This document shows positions 24,161-35,948 of a stretch of 64,000 nucleotides of DNA, one piece after another. The position numbers and the translations under genes are program-made. Below the pieces are notes generated by a model that was not told where the DNA came from, did not search any database, and saw nothing but the letters and a program-made list of their open reading frames with translations. Source of the stretch: Diatrype stigma (Eukaryota > Ascomycota > Sordariomycetes > Xylariales > Diatrypaceae); NCBI GenBank assembly GCA_022225965.2, contig JAKJXP020000016.1, positions 1 through 64,000 on the forward strand, in the 5' to 3' direction. The stretch's first letter is position 1. Each line of letters begins with the position of its first letter.

Positions 24161-26203
24161 ATGTTTGGCGGCTGGCCTTCGCGTTACGCAACCCCTTCCT
24201 TGTCCTGCGACCTGCTGCAACCCTACAAGTACAACATCCTCAACGGCAGCTCTTATTCGCATATCTTCCACGCCCCCTCCCGCTCGGACATCCATACTTT
24301 ACACCGCAGCTACGTCCCGGCTTGGTCGATATTCAACGCCCCCCTGGTCCTCCGCGGGCGAGCGCGGGCCATGCTCGCCGACGATGCCGAATGGCAGATC
24401 CACCGGAGCTTCGCCATTATCGACGACGCCATGACGGCGCTATTTAGGCGGCGCGCGCGCCTGCTCGCCATCGTGTTCACCATCGTCGTGTTTTACCTTA
24501 TCGTCATCTTCGTCCCGAAGCGTGCCGACACGTTCTTCGGGTTCGCTTACGTTTATAGCAGCTACGATTGGTCTCAGCACGCGCTGAAGAATCCGCCGTC
24601 GGAACCCATCAAGCAGCTGCCTACCGGTGCCCCAAGCGCGCTGTCCGACATCCAATATGCCTTTAACACCGATACCAGCCCCGAGGGAGCAGTCCGCGAG
24701 CAGGTCCTTACTGAGCGCAGACTGGACGTCAAGCAAAAGTTTCTTAAGAGTTGGAATAGCTACAAGGACAAAGCGTGGTTGTACGACGAGCTCCAACCTG
24801 TTTCGGGCAAGGCAAAGGATTTATATGGTGGGTGGGGCGCAACAATGGTGGATTCCTTGGATACTCTCTGGATTATGGGGCTCAGGGACGAATTCTATGA
24901 TGCCGTAGCTACAGCGATGAGGATCAATTGGGCGAACACCGACGCCACATCCATCAACGTGTTCGAGACGACGATCAGGTACCTGGGCGGCCTCCTCGCG
25001 GCATACGACCTGAGTAAAGAGCCTGCCATTCTGCTGAAAGCGACCGAATTGGGAGATATGCTGTACATGGCCTTTGATACGCCCAATCGCATGCCAGTAT
25101 TCTGGATGCCCTTATAGGAGGCTCGTAAAGGAGACCTCGAAGCCGGAGATCACGACCCATCCGCATCAGTCGCCTCGTTAGGACTCGAATTCACGCGACT
25201 TGCCCAACTCACCGAAGACAACAAGTATTACGATGCTATCGACAGAGTGGCGCGATTGCTTGAAATATGGCAGAACAAGACATCACTTCCAGGAATGTGG
25301 CCAACCTACTTCAATATGAATCTCATGCAGCTAGATACGGATCAGTCTTACACGATTGGGGCGTTGGCGGATTCACTTTACGAATATCTGCCAAAGATGT
25401 ATCTAATTCTGGGAGGTCTAGAGCCTCTATACGAGAAGTTGTACCGCAGTGCCATGGACACAGTCAATAGTTCCCTACTCTTTCGACCCATGACCCCCGA
25501 CCACGTCGATGTACTCTTTTCCGGGTCCGCCTATGCTACAGGCGACATCTTCAACCTCGCGTCGGAGGGGCAGCATCTCTCTTGCTTCGCCGGGGGGATG
25601 TTCGGGCAAGGTGGGAAGCTCTTCGGTATCCCCGAACACGTCATCATAGGCGAGAAGATCACCAAGGGATGTGTTTGGGCCTATGATGCCATGGAGACGG
25701 GAATCATGCCCGAGGTCTTCAATCTTATGGATTGCGATACTTTGGCGCCTTGCGATTGGGATCAGGACAGATGGGAGAGGGAGGGCAATTCGTCCCTGAC
25801 CAAAGGGTTTACGGATGCGCGCGATCCAAGATATCTGCTCCGGCCTGAGGCCATCGAGAGCGTCTTCCTCTTGTATCGCATAACCGGCGACCAGGAGTAC
25901 CAGGAGATGGCGTGGAGGATGTACCAAGCTATCGTCAAAGCCACCGAGACAGACCTGGCCTTCTCTTCTATCGATGATGTTACCGTGACCGGCGAGACGG
26001 TGAAGTCGGACTCTATGGAGGTAAGTGGATGCGCTCCTATCAAGCCGCGGTGTTGTTGCTAATGGTTGCATCAGAGTTTCTGGACCTCTGAAACCCTCAA
26101 ATACTTCTACCTCGTATTCTCTTCCCCCGATATAATCAGCTTAAACGAATACGTTTTTAATACCGAGGCTCATCCTTTATTGCGGCCCAAACCACTTGGC
26201 TAG
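24161..26203 (+). pseudogene. GH47 class I alpha-1,2-mannosidase with an internal TAG
   Basis: The first exon frame runs 24161-26020, then a 54-bp intron (26021-26074) and the last exon to 26203. Family marks are clear: YGGWGATMVDSLDTLWIMGL, NVFETTIRYLGGLLAAYDL, CFAGGMFGQG, ETGIMPE, LLRPEAIES and the calcium-site NTEAHP near the C-terminus. A transmembrane segment at about residues 100-120 suggests a type II Golgi/ER membrane enzyme of N-glycan trimming. Codon 319 is TAG (25115-25117) in the middle of the (alpha/alpha) barrel; the frame continues perfectly after it (EARKGDLEAG), and the family pattern suggests a former CAG. About 90 residues precede the membrane segment; the true start may be a later Met (24371 or 24431). 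A sequencing error or readthrough remains possible. Confidence 0.85.
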
Positions 26204-27321
26204 AGTGCAAAGCGGGTTTTGCCTTTCTTCTTTGCCTTTCTTTGCTCTCCATGCAGTATGGCATTGGATTTGTATGGTGTTTTGGAGTTTACCACGCTCA
26301 AGAAGAGCGCGCACGTTCCGCTTATGTGCACATGGCTTGTTTGGATTATATGTTTCTCTCCGTGGCGGAGTTTCTTATGATCATTATGAGGATGGCGGTG
26401 ATACCCAAGGGCATGCCGGTGAGGTCGTACATTATACGACATTAGATTTGTATAGGATAACATAACATAGCACAGCGCAGCAGGCATCGCATAACAGTCA
26501 TCCTTCATTGTCCTATGGCATGCACTGTCAAATTTATAGCACATAGATCTAGCTTAATAAGAATAGAAGTAGATGCTGATGGCTCGAGTTAAAGTCAGGG
26601 GGCGCCTAAATTATATTTACTGATATCCCCATCAAGTTCACATTTGTTGATCGACGGAGCTTCTAAGTGATCAAGCAGCAGTGAGATACTTCTGCTTAAC
26701 AAAACTCCAAGCAGTAGACGCAAAATATCTCGTTAGAAACGGGGGAATTTAAGGGGGAAACATATAAGTGTCGTTAACCGTGACTGCAACCAAGCCAAGC
26801 CAACCCAAGTCCCTTTTCTGAGACATTCATGTCTGAGTATCGACAGCACTCAACTACCAGGAATGAATATAAGGCTCGCAGAGACAGATGACGAGATAAA
26901 CACTATGTGCTCGGAGTTGTATTATAGGATTATTAAACGTGTATTTGGGTATTGACGTAAGCCGGATTTAGCTTGATACAGATCGTCGGAAAGGTAGAGG
27001 CGAAAGCCGAGAAGCTAAACCCCATAAGCACCGAGCCGCGCCAGTGGTCCCGAGGCATTTAGAAGATATATTCGATTAGAAATCACATACTTCGTGCCGG
27101 TAGACAACGAACAGCGAATTCCAGGTCCACAATACGACCTTTGCGGCACAATGGTGGAGCGTCACAGCCTTATGAAGGAAAGAGTATATAAGGAAAGCAA
27201 GAATGCGACTTGTGTTGTGTCGTTTCCTTCTACACCATGTTCACCACTTCCTCCAGTCCAATCTAGGAAGCATCAAATTATCATATCACAGCAGTCGACC
27301 ACTTTGAGACTCGTGAACGCT
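26204..27321. other. Intergenic and SDR promoter region
   Basis: Normal-composition DNA. Small frames on both strands lack domains. A pyrimidine-rich stretch precedes the SDR start at 27322. Confidence 0.5.
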
Positions 27322-28543
27322 ATGTCTCCCATTGACAACCCTGTCATACCGAAGGGCTCGACTGTGCTGATCACAGGTGTCAACGGTTTCATAGCCTCTC
27401 ATATCGCTGACCAATTCCTCGCGTTTGGCTACAAGGTTCGCGGCACCACTCGTGACGCGAAGAAGAATGCCTGGACCCAGAACCTGTTCGACAGCAAGTA
27501 CAAACCTGGAAATTTCGAACTCGTGACTGTGGTGGACCTGGCAGCGGACGGCGCATATGATGAAATCATAAAAGGTGTGGTGAATACCTCTGTCAGAAGC
27601 CCTGGGAGGAGCCCTTAGAGGAGCTCCGCCTTTGCGTAGTCCAGGGAGCAAGTTGATGTGTATGTGCTAACCCAGACCACGAGGCGTTTCTGCCGTCGTC
27701 CACACGGCGATGAGTGTGGATATGAACCCGAACCCAGATGAGGTCGTACCTGGCGCCATCAAGGCAACAGTGAACGCGCTAGCGACGGCGGCCAAGGAAC
27801 CGAGCGTGAAGCGGTTTGTGCTGACGTCCTCGTCGTCCGCAGCCTTAGTCCCGAAACCAAATGATCCGGTGACGGTGACGGTTGATACTTGGAACGATGA
27901 GGTAGTGGCGGCCGCGTATGCCGACCCACCACCCTCTCAGGGGTACATCGCCTACGCAGCTAGCAAGACGCTGAGCGAGAGGGAAGCGTGGAAGTTCATG
28001 CGCGAGAAGAAGCCCGCATTCACGTTCAATGCCGTCCTGCCCAACATGAATCTCGGCGTGAACCTCGACCCGGTTAACCAGGCCTATACCTCCACGTCCG
28101 CCTTCCTTGTCGCGCTCTTCAAGGGGAATTCGGCACCGCTAGCCAGCATGCCCGCTCGTACGTCGGATAGCCCCACGCTCTCTTGTTGAAACGAGGAAGG
28201 TTCTTTTGTTTTCAGGTAGGCCCACTGACAACTTTCAACGAGTCTAGAGAACTTCGTGGATGTGCAAGACGACGCGCTCCTCCACGTCGCCGCGGCCATC
28301 CACCCGGGCGTTGCGTCGGAACGTATCTTCGCCTTTGCCGAACCCGTGAACGGTGACAAGCTTCTCGCTATCTTGCGCAAGTTGTACCCCGACCGCAGCT
28401 TCCCGGCCAACTTCCAGAGCGACCAGGACCTCTCCGACATCGTGCCCCGCAAACGGGCCGAAGAGTTACTTCGGGACATGGGGAAGGATGGGTGGACGAG
28501 CCTTGAGGAGAGTGTTAGGAGAAATACTAAAGATCTTGTATAG
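27322..28543 (+). CDS. Extended short-chain dehydrogenase/reductase (aldehyde/ketone reductase type)
   Basis: Exons 27322-27574, 27684-28157 and 28248-28543 join to 340 residues. The nucleotide-binding motif TGVNGFIASHI lies at about residues 19-29, VHTAMSVD and FVLTSSSSAAL mark the central strands, and the active-site pair is Y175 and K179 in YAASK. This is the layout of the fungal aldehyde reductase / dihydroflavonol-4-reductase-like group of NAD(P)H-dependent carbonyl reductases. Introns are 109 and 90 bp, the second with an ACTGAC branch site. A longer frame from 27094 exists, but the ATG at 27322 sits at the usual family start. The substrate is unknown; no fused domains and no lesions are visible. 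Confidence 0.88.
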
Positions 28544-29776
28544 TCGCTACCAGGCGAGGGTTCTGACATGCGTATCATTAGGCTTTAGACGTAAATGAAT
28601 ATAGACAGAAGCGCATTGGATTCATGATGCTCATCCGAGTTATCGAGAAGATCGTATGTGAGAATCCCTTGCGCTTCGTTGACAGCACGTACTGCTAGGC
28701 ATAAGCGACGAATAAAATGAAGCTTTAAAGATGATGAATACTTGGAGCTTTTATTGCGCCTTGATCCGGACCGGACGACCACCCAGCGCTGGCGAGCAAC
28801 ATACAGATGAAGAGATTGGAGATAAACAATAACTACTTAGCATATCAGAGAAAAGAAATTGCCTTCGGAGACTCATGATCCGGTGTGTGTGACATCCGTT
28901 CATCGTGCCCTGTATCCAGCTCTAGAGTATGTGGTCGACAAGAATTAGCATCCTGTGGCACAAGATAGGGGTAAAAGGCTAGCATCCCCGAACTCCTCCG
29001 TCCTCTCCTTGTTCCTGGCACAACCCCACCAGCAAATGGAAGGTTGGAAGGTGTGGGCTTAATGAGAGGATAGCCCAGAGCGTCAACGGGTTTCGGCTCG
29101 CGCATTTGTCAATTGATTATGCCCGGGGCTTTCACACGACTTGTACATGACCCGGGGATAATGGAATTTAGGACGTAGGCTGGATTACTCGATTGGATTA
29201 CTTAACTGCCAAGGATAGGGGTCTGGAGTGCCTACAACACTTCAATGTCACCATGCCATAATGTTACATTGCGGCTGCGATAACGAACTAACTGCCTAGA
29301 AGTATACATGTATGTCGCATGCCGTTTGAAGCTACCTAGCTATGCGCTTAGGTATGGACGGGCAGCTGACGGGTTAGGTCCTTCTGCGGTAAGTTACAGC
29401 CTTTCATGCCACTGAATGCGTAGGTAAACACTTAACTAGGTACTGCATGAATAGTAGGTACATACAATACTACGTACAGGTATGTACAGTATATTCAGTT
29501 GTGCAGTACTTACCTACATACACGGTGTCCATAAAGGTTTAAGCAACAGAGCAGCAGGATTGCGGCGTGTACCGATGAGACGGGCTTGTAATGTTGTTGC
29601 GGACATCCCTTCAATAAATCCGAACCAAGGACCGAGCCGAACCCGGTGTTACCTAGGTAGGGACAGGGAACTAAGATATACCGAGCGACATCAACCCGGT
29701 CTTCCAACGTTGCGTCACCCCCTATTGTCCAATTGACGACACAACCAACTTATGTACTGAAACCACCCGAACAGCT
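28544..29776. other. Intergenic with clustered TACCTA/TAGGTA motifs
   Basis: No gene is supported. From about 29,330 to 29,660 there are many copies of ACCTA/TAGGT words, including TTACCTAGGTAGGG near 29,650, just before the monooxygenase start. Confidence 0.5.
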
Positions 29777-31054
29777 ATGGCGCCAAGCCACCCCACTACA
29801 CCCGATCCCGATCTCCGCCTCCGACTACCGCCGTCGCCCGTCCTGATCATTGGCGCCGGTGTCGCCGGCCTTACGTTAGCACAGGGTCTGCGCCTCCACT
29901 CCGTTCCGTTTCGCCTCTTCGAGCGCTACGCACGGTCGAACAGCCTCCAGGGCCACCGGTTCCGCATTTCGGGGGACGGTCGCGCAGCTCTGAACAGCGT
30001 GCTGTCGCCGCCGCTCCGGCGCCTACTCGCCCGTACCGCCGCGGAGACGCACCCCTTGGCACCACGATACGTCGATGCCGTGGGCGTGGACGTGGAAAGG
30101 AAAGGGAGGATACTCGACTACCCGGCCCCTGTCCCGACGGGAGATCTCGAGGCCATGCCCGTCGATAGGGCCTGGATCCGTTTGCTGACCACTCTGGGTA
30201 TCGAGGATGCTATCGAATACGAGAAGGAGTTCGAGTCTTACGAGGTTCTCGGTGGTGACGATCGTGGTGGTGATGAAGGGGTTCGAGTGCAATTTACGGA
30301 TGGCTCAGTCGTGCATGGACGGCTGCTTGTCGGTGCAGATGGCATCATGAGTCGTGTGCGCAAGCAACTTCAGCCAGACCGCAAACTACTCGACCTAGAG
30401 CGCTGGGTCATGTGGGGCCGAACTCCGTTGACGGAGGAATTGAAGAGGAATGTTCCGGAAGACATGCTTAGCTGGTGCATGTACGTAGATAAGGAAGCCA
30501 ATGTCCAGGTGGTCGTTGAGCCAATGGTGTGGTCGAAGAACGTGCGACAAGAATCCGAGGCAAGGCTCCCCGAGTTTCCCGACTACGTGTACTGGGTTGT
30601 CTGCACGGCGCCGTCTCAATACGCAAAACACTTGCCGAAGACAGTCGATGAGAAAAGATCATTCCTCGAAGGAGTGACCGAGAATTGGCACCCTGCTATG
30701 AAGACGTTGCTCCTTTCATCCGCACATGATCTATCCGCTTGCAAGCCTGTTTTATCAAGCAAGCCAGATATAGAGATTGTCTCAGCTCATGCTCAGCCTA
30801 GGCGTGTCACGCTTATCGGTGATGCGGCGCACCCAATGAGTCCCATGGGTGGTTCTGGTGGGGATACCGCCATCCGAAACGCAGCCCATCTAGCCCAGAC
30901 GATTGCCGGAAAGGGCACCACGGCAAGCAGTATCCAGGACTTCGAAATTAGGATGGAGGCAAGAGCGAAAGACAAGATCTTGCACTCGTTTAGGGGCGGA
31001 CAGAAGTTTTGGCGTGGTAAGGAATGGACTGAGTATAGTGAAATTGATGTTTGA
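29777..31054 (+). CDS. FAD-dependent aromatic-type monooxygenase (group A), intronless
   Basis: A single open frame of 425 residues. The FAD-binding fold starts with VLIIGAGVAGLTLAQGL (about residues 22-38), followed by the LVGADGIMSRVR motif (about 190-202) and the LIGDAAHPMSPMGGSGG motif (about 345-361), the three hallmarks of the salicylate hydroxylase / zeaxanthin epoxidase class. An Arg in the first third (GHRFRISGDG) fits flavin contact. Such enzymes insert one oxygen atom using NAD(P)H and are common in secondary metabolism and aromatic catabolism. It is transcribed away from the SDR with 1.2 kb between them. The protein appears complete; the substrate cannot be inferred. Confidence 0.92.
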   Translation: MAPSHPTTPDPDLRLRLPPSPVLIIGAGVAGLTLAQGLRLHSVPFRLFERYARSNSLQGHRFRISGDGRAALNSVLSPPLRRLLARTAAETHPLAPRYVDAVGVDVERKGRILDYPAPVPTGDLEAMPVDRAWIRLLTTLGIEDAIEYEKEFESYEVLGGDDRGGDEGVRVQFTDGSVVHGRLLVGADGIMSRVRKQLQPDRKLLDLERWVMWGRTPLTEELKRNVPEDMLSWCMYVDKEANVQVVVEPMVWSKNVRQESEARLPEFPDYVYWVVCTAPSQYAKHLPKTVDEKRSFLEGVTENWHPAMKTLLLSSAHDLSACKPVLSSKPDIEIVSAHAQPRRVTLIGDAAHPMSPMGGSGGDTAIRNAAHLAQTIAGKGTTASSIQDFEIRMEARAKDKILHSFRGGQKFWRGKEWTEYSEIDV

Positions 31055-31308
31055 TGGTCTGTTTACTATTCGGAGAACCCTGCTTACGCTCCGCATCGAT
31101 TCTATTGAAGGGAATAGAAGGGAAGTATGGTAACATCCCTTCCTGCATCCGAGTATCGGGGGGCGAATTACCAGATCACAGACACTGCGCAGTCGGCATT
31201 GCAATAACACCTATATTGCCGTGGGCAGTTGGTCACAGCAAAGCTGTCACATGTTTTCTAAACCTAAGTATGATTATGAGTAAAACTGTGGCCCAAACCC
31301 TCTTCATT

Positions 31309-32891
31309 TCACCTCTTAGCTCCAACGGGTTGCCCTTCCATTCTTCTCTTCGTCGTCATGGCCGATATAACCGCCGCGCCAACGCCACTCCCGTCTTCCG
31401 CGCTTGTGATCACGATAGGATCGCTCGCCCTGTCCCGCGGCCAGTCGAGGATCTCGCCTAAGGCTTCCGCCCATCTAGACCGGAATGTCGGATGCTTATT
31501 CGCTACGGCGCCATCCGCTGCTACGTGGCCGGATCGGATGCCCTTCATCCTGCAGATGGCTGCTACCCCACAGGTGCAGAGCCTTGCTCCGCGCAACGCG
31601 ATGATCTCGGCTAGGCGTTGCGAAAGCGCCATTTCCTCCTCCGTAGGGCGGAAGCCTAGGGCGCTCTCGAAACGGGCAGTTTTCTCCTCGAGCTTGTCGT
31701 TCTCCAGGGAGGACAGGAATCCCGTGTCGAGACGGTATGGCTTTCTTAGCTCCGAGACATCGTTCCCTGTGAACACGAGGCCCCGGTCGTAGAAGTCGCA
31801 CATGATCTGCCGATATATCTCACCCAGGTACAGCCCGGCGCTCATCTTCTCGAAAGCTTGCTCTCCAGGTCTTGGGGATTCGGCATCAATAGCCTCGTCA
31901 TACTTCGTCCGTGGTAATACTCGATGGGCATTGTCGAATGCCCCGTATTCGCAGTTGATAGCGATTGGAGTGTGTGCGGGTAGGTCGCTGTTGAGTTTTG
32001 GTATGGAGTCCACATTGTCCATGTACGCTGCGTTGCACCCCGTCCCGAAGATTGCGCCGATGATCGTCGCGGGGTCATTGTACGCTGAGGCGATCATGGC
32101 ACCGGTCGTATCATTGATCAAAGAGACGATCCTCACCGGTAGGTTCTAGGTATCGCGACTATTACCATGAATGTCCAAAGGCGCACGCAATTTACTTCGG
32201 GTACTTACTCGCTTCTTCATCGCATCCCCTAGATGTTTGACGACATCTTGGCCTTCCACGCCTTCGATGTCGAAGCCCTTCGTCCAGGTCGTCAACTCAC
32301 CGTGGTCGATGCGATCCTGCATCGCTGGGTATGAGAACGTGAATCCTAGCGGCACCCTAGGGAACAAAATGCATAAGCGAATACTGGATACGCCTCAAAG
32401 TGCCGAGACAACATGTAACATACGGTTCGTCATCGTGGGGTAAGCTGCGTTTCTCCAAGAAACCTGCGATGCTGTCTGCGACAAGACTCCAGAGTTGCTC
32501 ACTAGTTCCAGTCTTGATACCGTCGGGCAACGTAGTCAACTCCTGGTCGACATGGGTGTTCCCGTCGCGACCGCGTAGAGTGACCATGCATGTGCGGAGG
32601 TTCGTGCCTCCCAGGTCCACTGTGAGGTATTGTCCCTTTTCATCGCCGGTTGGGAACCCAAGCACCCAGGTCACGTTCATGGCCTATACACCATGAGTAT
32701 ATGGTCTGGACGCAAGGCATAGCTATGCCACGGCAACTTACAATGTTGGCGCCATTTCTTTCTAGGCCTTCCCGGAGCTCTTCCTCGAATCGCTTACTGA
32801 TCTGCTTGAGCTTGGTTGTGTCGACGGTGAATTGTTTTTCGATCGATGCCAATGCGTCCTGAAGACCAGGGGCGAGAGCTGAACCGTCCAT
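31309..32891 (-). CDS. Hexokinase
   Basis: Four exons on the minus strand: 32891-32742, 32683-32424, 32356-32209 and 32145-31309, giving 464 residues. Motifs run in order: TVDLGGTNLRT (phosphate 1, about residues 71-81), LGFTFSYPA (about 140), LINDTTGAMIAS with catalytic Asp198, FGTGCNAAYM, INCEYGAFDN (glucose contact), VLPRTKYD, SPRPGEQAFEKM and EDGSGVGAA (adenosine site). These match canonical type I/II hexokinases of the yeast Hxk2 kind rather than the divergent regulatory forms. The N-terminus is about 20 residues shorter than yeast Hxk2. Introns of 58-66 bp have GTAAGT or GTATGT donors. It phosphorylates hexoses in the cytosol; an extra copy near a telomere next to a sugar transporter may serve accessory sugar use (inference). 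Confidence 0.95.
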
Positions 32892-33601
32892 GTTCTTGAT
32901 TCGTTTTGACCGGTTTGTTTCGTAAGAAGTATTTCCGTCTGCAACCAAAACAAGCATCAATTTCGACGAATGCCTACTGTCATGGATATAATAGCATCTT
33001 CGAGTGTGTGACGGGGTTATATCATCTATTCAAGGTCTTGTTCTGTTATGAAGCGTTATCGGTCAACTCTGTGTAACATTCATGTGGATGTTTACCCCTA
33101 TCCTGATCTCATCATGACGTCAAGGTGCCAACTAGAAGTTTTTAAATCGTTCCGGACGACCGTTCTTCGCGCGAGTGGGGCATACTATATTTATACCAAA
33201 TAATGGGGTCCTAATGACGATAGTGACCTGCCTGCCACTTTACAGACAGGGGAGCCTGAAGCCAACTTCGAAGTAGACGACAGCCTACTTTGGTAAATAA
33301 GTATAGGACACAGGCATCGCAACCTATTAGCACCCCTTGGTACCCCTTATCAAGCATTCTCATTATACGTAAATAGGAAAATGAATAGACGCGCAGACTT
33401 CTGGACTTGTCCCACCGTCACTTGAAACACATCCGAAGGCATGCAGATATGGCTTTGGTACGATTGACTTACAGATTGTACATGGTCTGAGTTGACGGTT
33501 GGTGAAGAATCTATAGAAATAGATCCACTAAAGGGGCGTTATGCCATCCCACTTCGGCACCGGCGGGTCCCAGCGCCGAACATGTCATCCCATCGTCTAT
33601 T
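32892..33601. other. Intergenic, hexokinase promoter and 3' flank of the dehydrogenase
   Basis: 710 bp of normal composition between the hexokinase start and the dehydrogenase stop. No further feature is seen. Confidence 0.5.
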
Positions 33602-34784
33602 TCACGGAACCTTGATGACTACTTTCCCGAAGTGACCGCCCTCGTATAGATACTTCAGGGCATCCCTCGCTTCTTCGAACTGGAACTCGCGGTCGATGAC
33701 AGGATGGATCTCCTTCTCCCGGTACTGGCCTAGCATCTCCTCGAAGCGGTCCTTGGGCCCGTTCAAGATTCCCTTTAGTGTGACATTCCGAGAAAGCGCA
33801 AGAACATTGGCGTTGACCCGGTTGCCCGCCGCGTCCTCCTTGCCCGACAGGTACCCAATAGAGCTAATAAGACCGCCGAACGCAACACATTGGAACGACT
33901 TTGATAGTGTCTCGGCACCACCGGTCTCAAATATGACGTCGGCGCCTTTGTCGCCTGTCAACTCGAGTACCTTTTCGTGCCAGTTTGGCGTCGTCTTGTA
34001 ATTGATGGTGTGGCTGGCGCCGAGCTTGCGGGCGCGATCAAGCTTGGCGTCGGATGATGATGTTATGATAGCTATTGAAGCGAGTTAGTATCGGTCATGG
34101 CAGTGATAAAAGATGTTCTCATTGAAACATACTAGTCAACCCAAGAGTACGGGCAATTTGAAGCCCGGATATTGACACACCCCCGGTCCCTTGGAGAAGA
34201 ACGACTTTGTCTTTGCCGCTCAGGGGCTTTCCTGTCGGTTGAAATGTATTTATGGCCATCCAGGTTGTGACGGCCGCGATTGGCAGAGCAGCTGCCTCGC
34301 CATCCGTCAAGTAGTCCGGAACCTTCACAAGACCATAAGAAGGGAAAATGCGGTACTGTGTCAAACAGCCTTGCAGAGGGAAGCCGAGACCCGATGCCAT
34401 GTCCTTCTCAACTACCTGTCCCGTAAGGTGCGTCTGATTGAAGGTGGCCATCACGCGATCTCCCTCCCGAAGTTCTGACTTGCAGCCAGATCCTGTCTTC
34501 TCCACGGTGCCGCACATGTCAGAGCAGGGCACTATGGGCTTGCCTTGCTCAAGACTCTTATGGTGACCATACTGACCCATGCAGACTGGAATCCGGCGTG
34601 AGCTATTCCGATCGAGTCAAAACGAGTGCGGACGCAGACGATGCTCACCCTCTGTGTCTCGGTAATTCAACGATACAATGTTGATTTTGACCAGAACCTC
34701 ATCGTCCCCCAGTCGCCCCGGCGCCGGCACCTCGGTGAGCTGGAGTTGATCCAATCCATTTTGATTGGTAACCCACTCCTTCAT
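33602..34784 (-). CDS. Zinc-type MDR alcohol dehydrogenase / quinone oxidoreductase-like protein
   Basis: Exons on the minus strand 34784-34649, 34585-34133 and 34071-33602 give 352 residues. The N-terminal GroES-like fold contains LNYRDT (family NYRD), the PCSDMCGTVEKTG segment, a GDRV run and TTWMAINTF. The Rossmann motif is QGTGGVSISGLQIA (about residues 180-190). Later come TSSSDAKLDRARKLGA, NYK, KGADVIFETGG and a KVVIKVP end. This is the fungal subgroup of NAD(P)H-dependent MDR proteins in which zinc ligands are poorly kept, so quinone or enone reductase activity is as likely as alcohol oxidation. Other in-frame Met codons lie at 34799 and 34847; 34784 is chosen because the MKEWVTNQNGLDQL start fits the family. 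Confidence 0.87.
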
Positions 34785-35364
34785 CTTAAGGTCGAACATC
34801 AGAAAGTCGTGTGGACAGCCTACAGTTACGAGTTTACTATGCGACAATGGGGAGTTGGTGATTTCGGCAGCATAGGGAGTTGGGAATGGGTTTCAATCCA
34901 AGAACTTTGATATTGGCGTATTTGTCATAACGAAGTCATACACCCTGGACCGACGTCGAATATCCCCACAATATCACGGTGGAACTTACGCGTTTCTTGA
35001 TGTGTAGCTGCACGGAGCCAATCCCTTGAGAGTCTCAAGTCGAGATTACGTTTAGTCTTGGGTAGAAAGGTTCGTCATTGGTTGCGTAGATATAGCGGCA
35101 TGCTAATGCTCTTCACACTATGAATCATTCGTATAATGGCCATTAATACCTGATCTTGCGGGGATTGTGCATTTGAAGCATGATCAGGCACATGCTGTAC
35201 CAACAGGACGGAAACTTGTACTCTAAGTTGAAACGTAAAGTGTGATAAGAGGGGGTAGTATAAGTCTAATGATACATTGATATTGATATATATATAAATG
35301 AAAGGCCCTAAAGCCCTAGACGTTGTATTCATATCACTTGTGGGTTACACCTAATTTTTTAATC
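34785..35364. other. Intergenic
   Basis: No gene is supported. A TATATATATAAATG stretch lies at about 35,286-35,300, upstream of the doubtful small frame at 35365. Confidence 0.5.
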
Positions 35365-35715
35365 ATGGGGTACTCTTCCCCTTCTTCCTACGTTGGTCTT
35401 CCTTCCGTTCCCCCCGGCCCGGCCACTCTGGAAGCTCACTGCCCAATCGAGGATACCCTTTACTTTCTGAAGCATATCATCCCAGACTCTCACGCCCCCC
35501 CCCCCCCCAACTTTCCTGGTCACAAGCATACCATAAATATGTTCGTGCATCTTTTCAACCAGGATATACCTATTGTACTTTGTACTACCCATAATTCCAA
35601 GGTGGTCTATTTCGTACAAAGCTATTTAGTATATGATGTCTCCCCAGATAGTTGCGAGATGTTGGTGACTCACCAAAAGCAAGCACATGTTTACCGATCT
35701 TGTGCCAACAAGTAA
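35365..35715 (+). CDS. Hypothetical small protein (doubtful)
   Basis: An open frame of 116 residues with ordinary amino-acid content, preceded by a TATA-like run about 70 bp upstream. It crosses a run of 14 C (35495-35508) coding part of a PPPP stretch, which could shift frame between strains. No signal peptide, membrane segment or domain is recognised. It may be a chance frame. Confidence 0.2.
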   Translation: MGYSSPSSYVGLPSVPPGPATLEAHCPIEDTLYFLKHIIPDSHAPPPPNFPGHKHTINMFVHLFNQDIPIVLCTTHNSKVVYFVQSYLVYDVSPDSCEMLVTHQKQAHVYRSCANK

Positions 35716-35948
35716 CTATTCATGACCTATCAACATATCCGTTTCAGGCGCTCTTGGCCTGACTAGGTAGATTCGCTGTTAGAAACTGACAGGTTAGACT
35801 CTAGAAATGACCAGGCAGGCCATTTGGTGTTTGTTCAGCGATACTAGCTTGTAGTCGTTGATTATCCCGTAGATTGAAATAAATAGATTTCTCATCCAAA
35901 AAGGCTCCATGGTCAACTCTCTCTATCGGGCTATGAGATTAAAAGCAC

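Noticed and set aside
27094..27321. Upstream extension of the SDR frame
   Set aside because: The segment lacks family similarity, and the ATG at 27322 stands at the usual distance before the nucleotide-binding motif. The extension is probably leader sequence.
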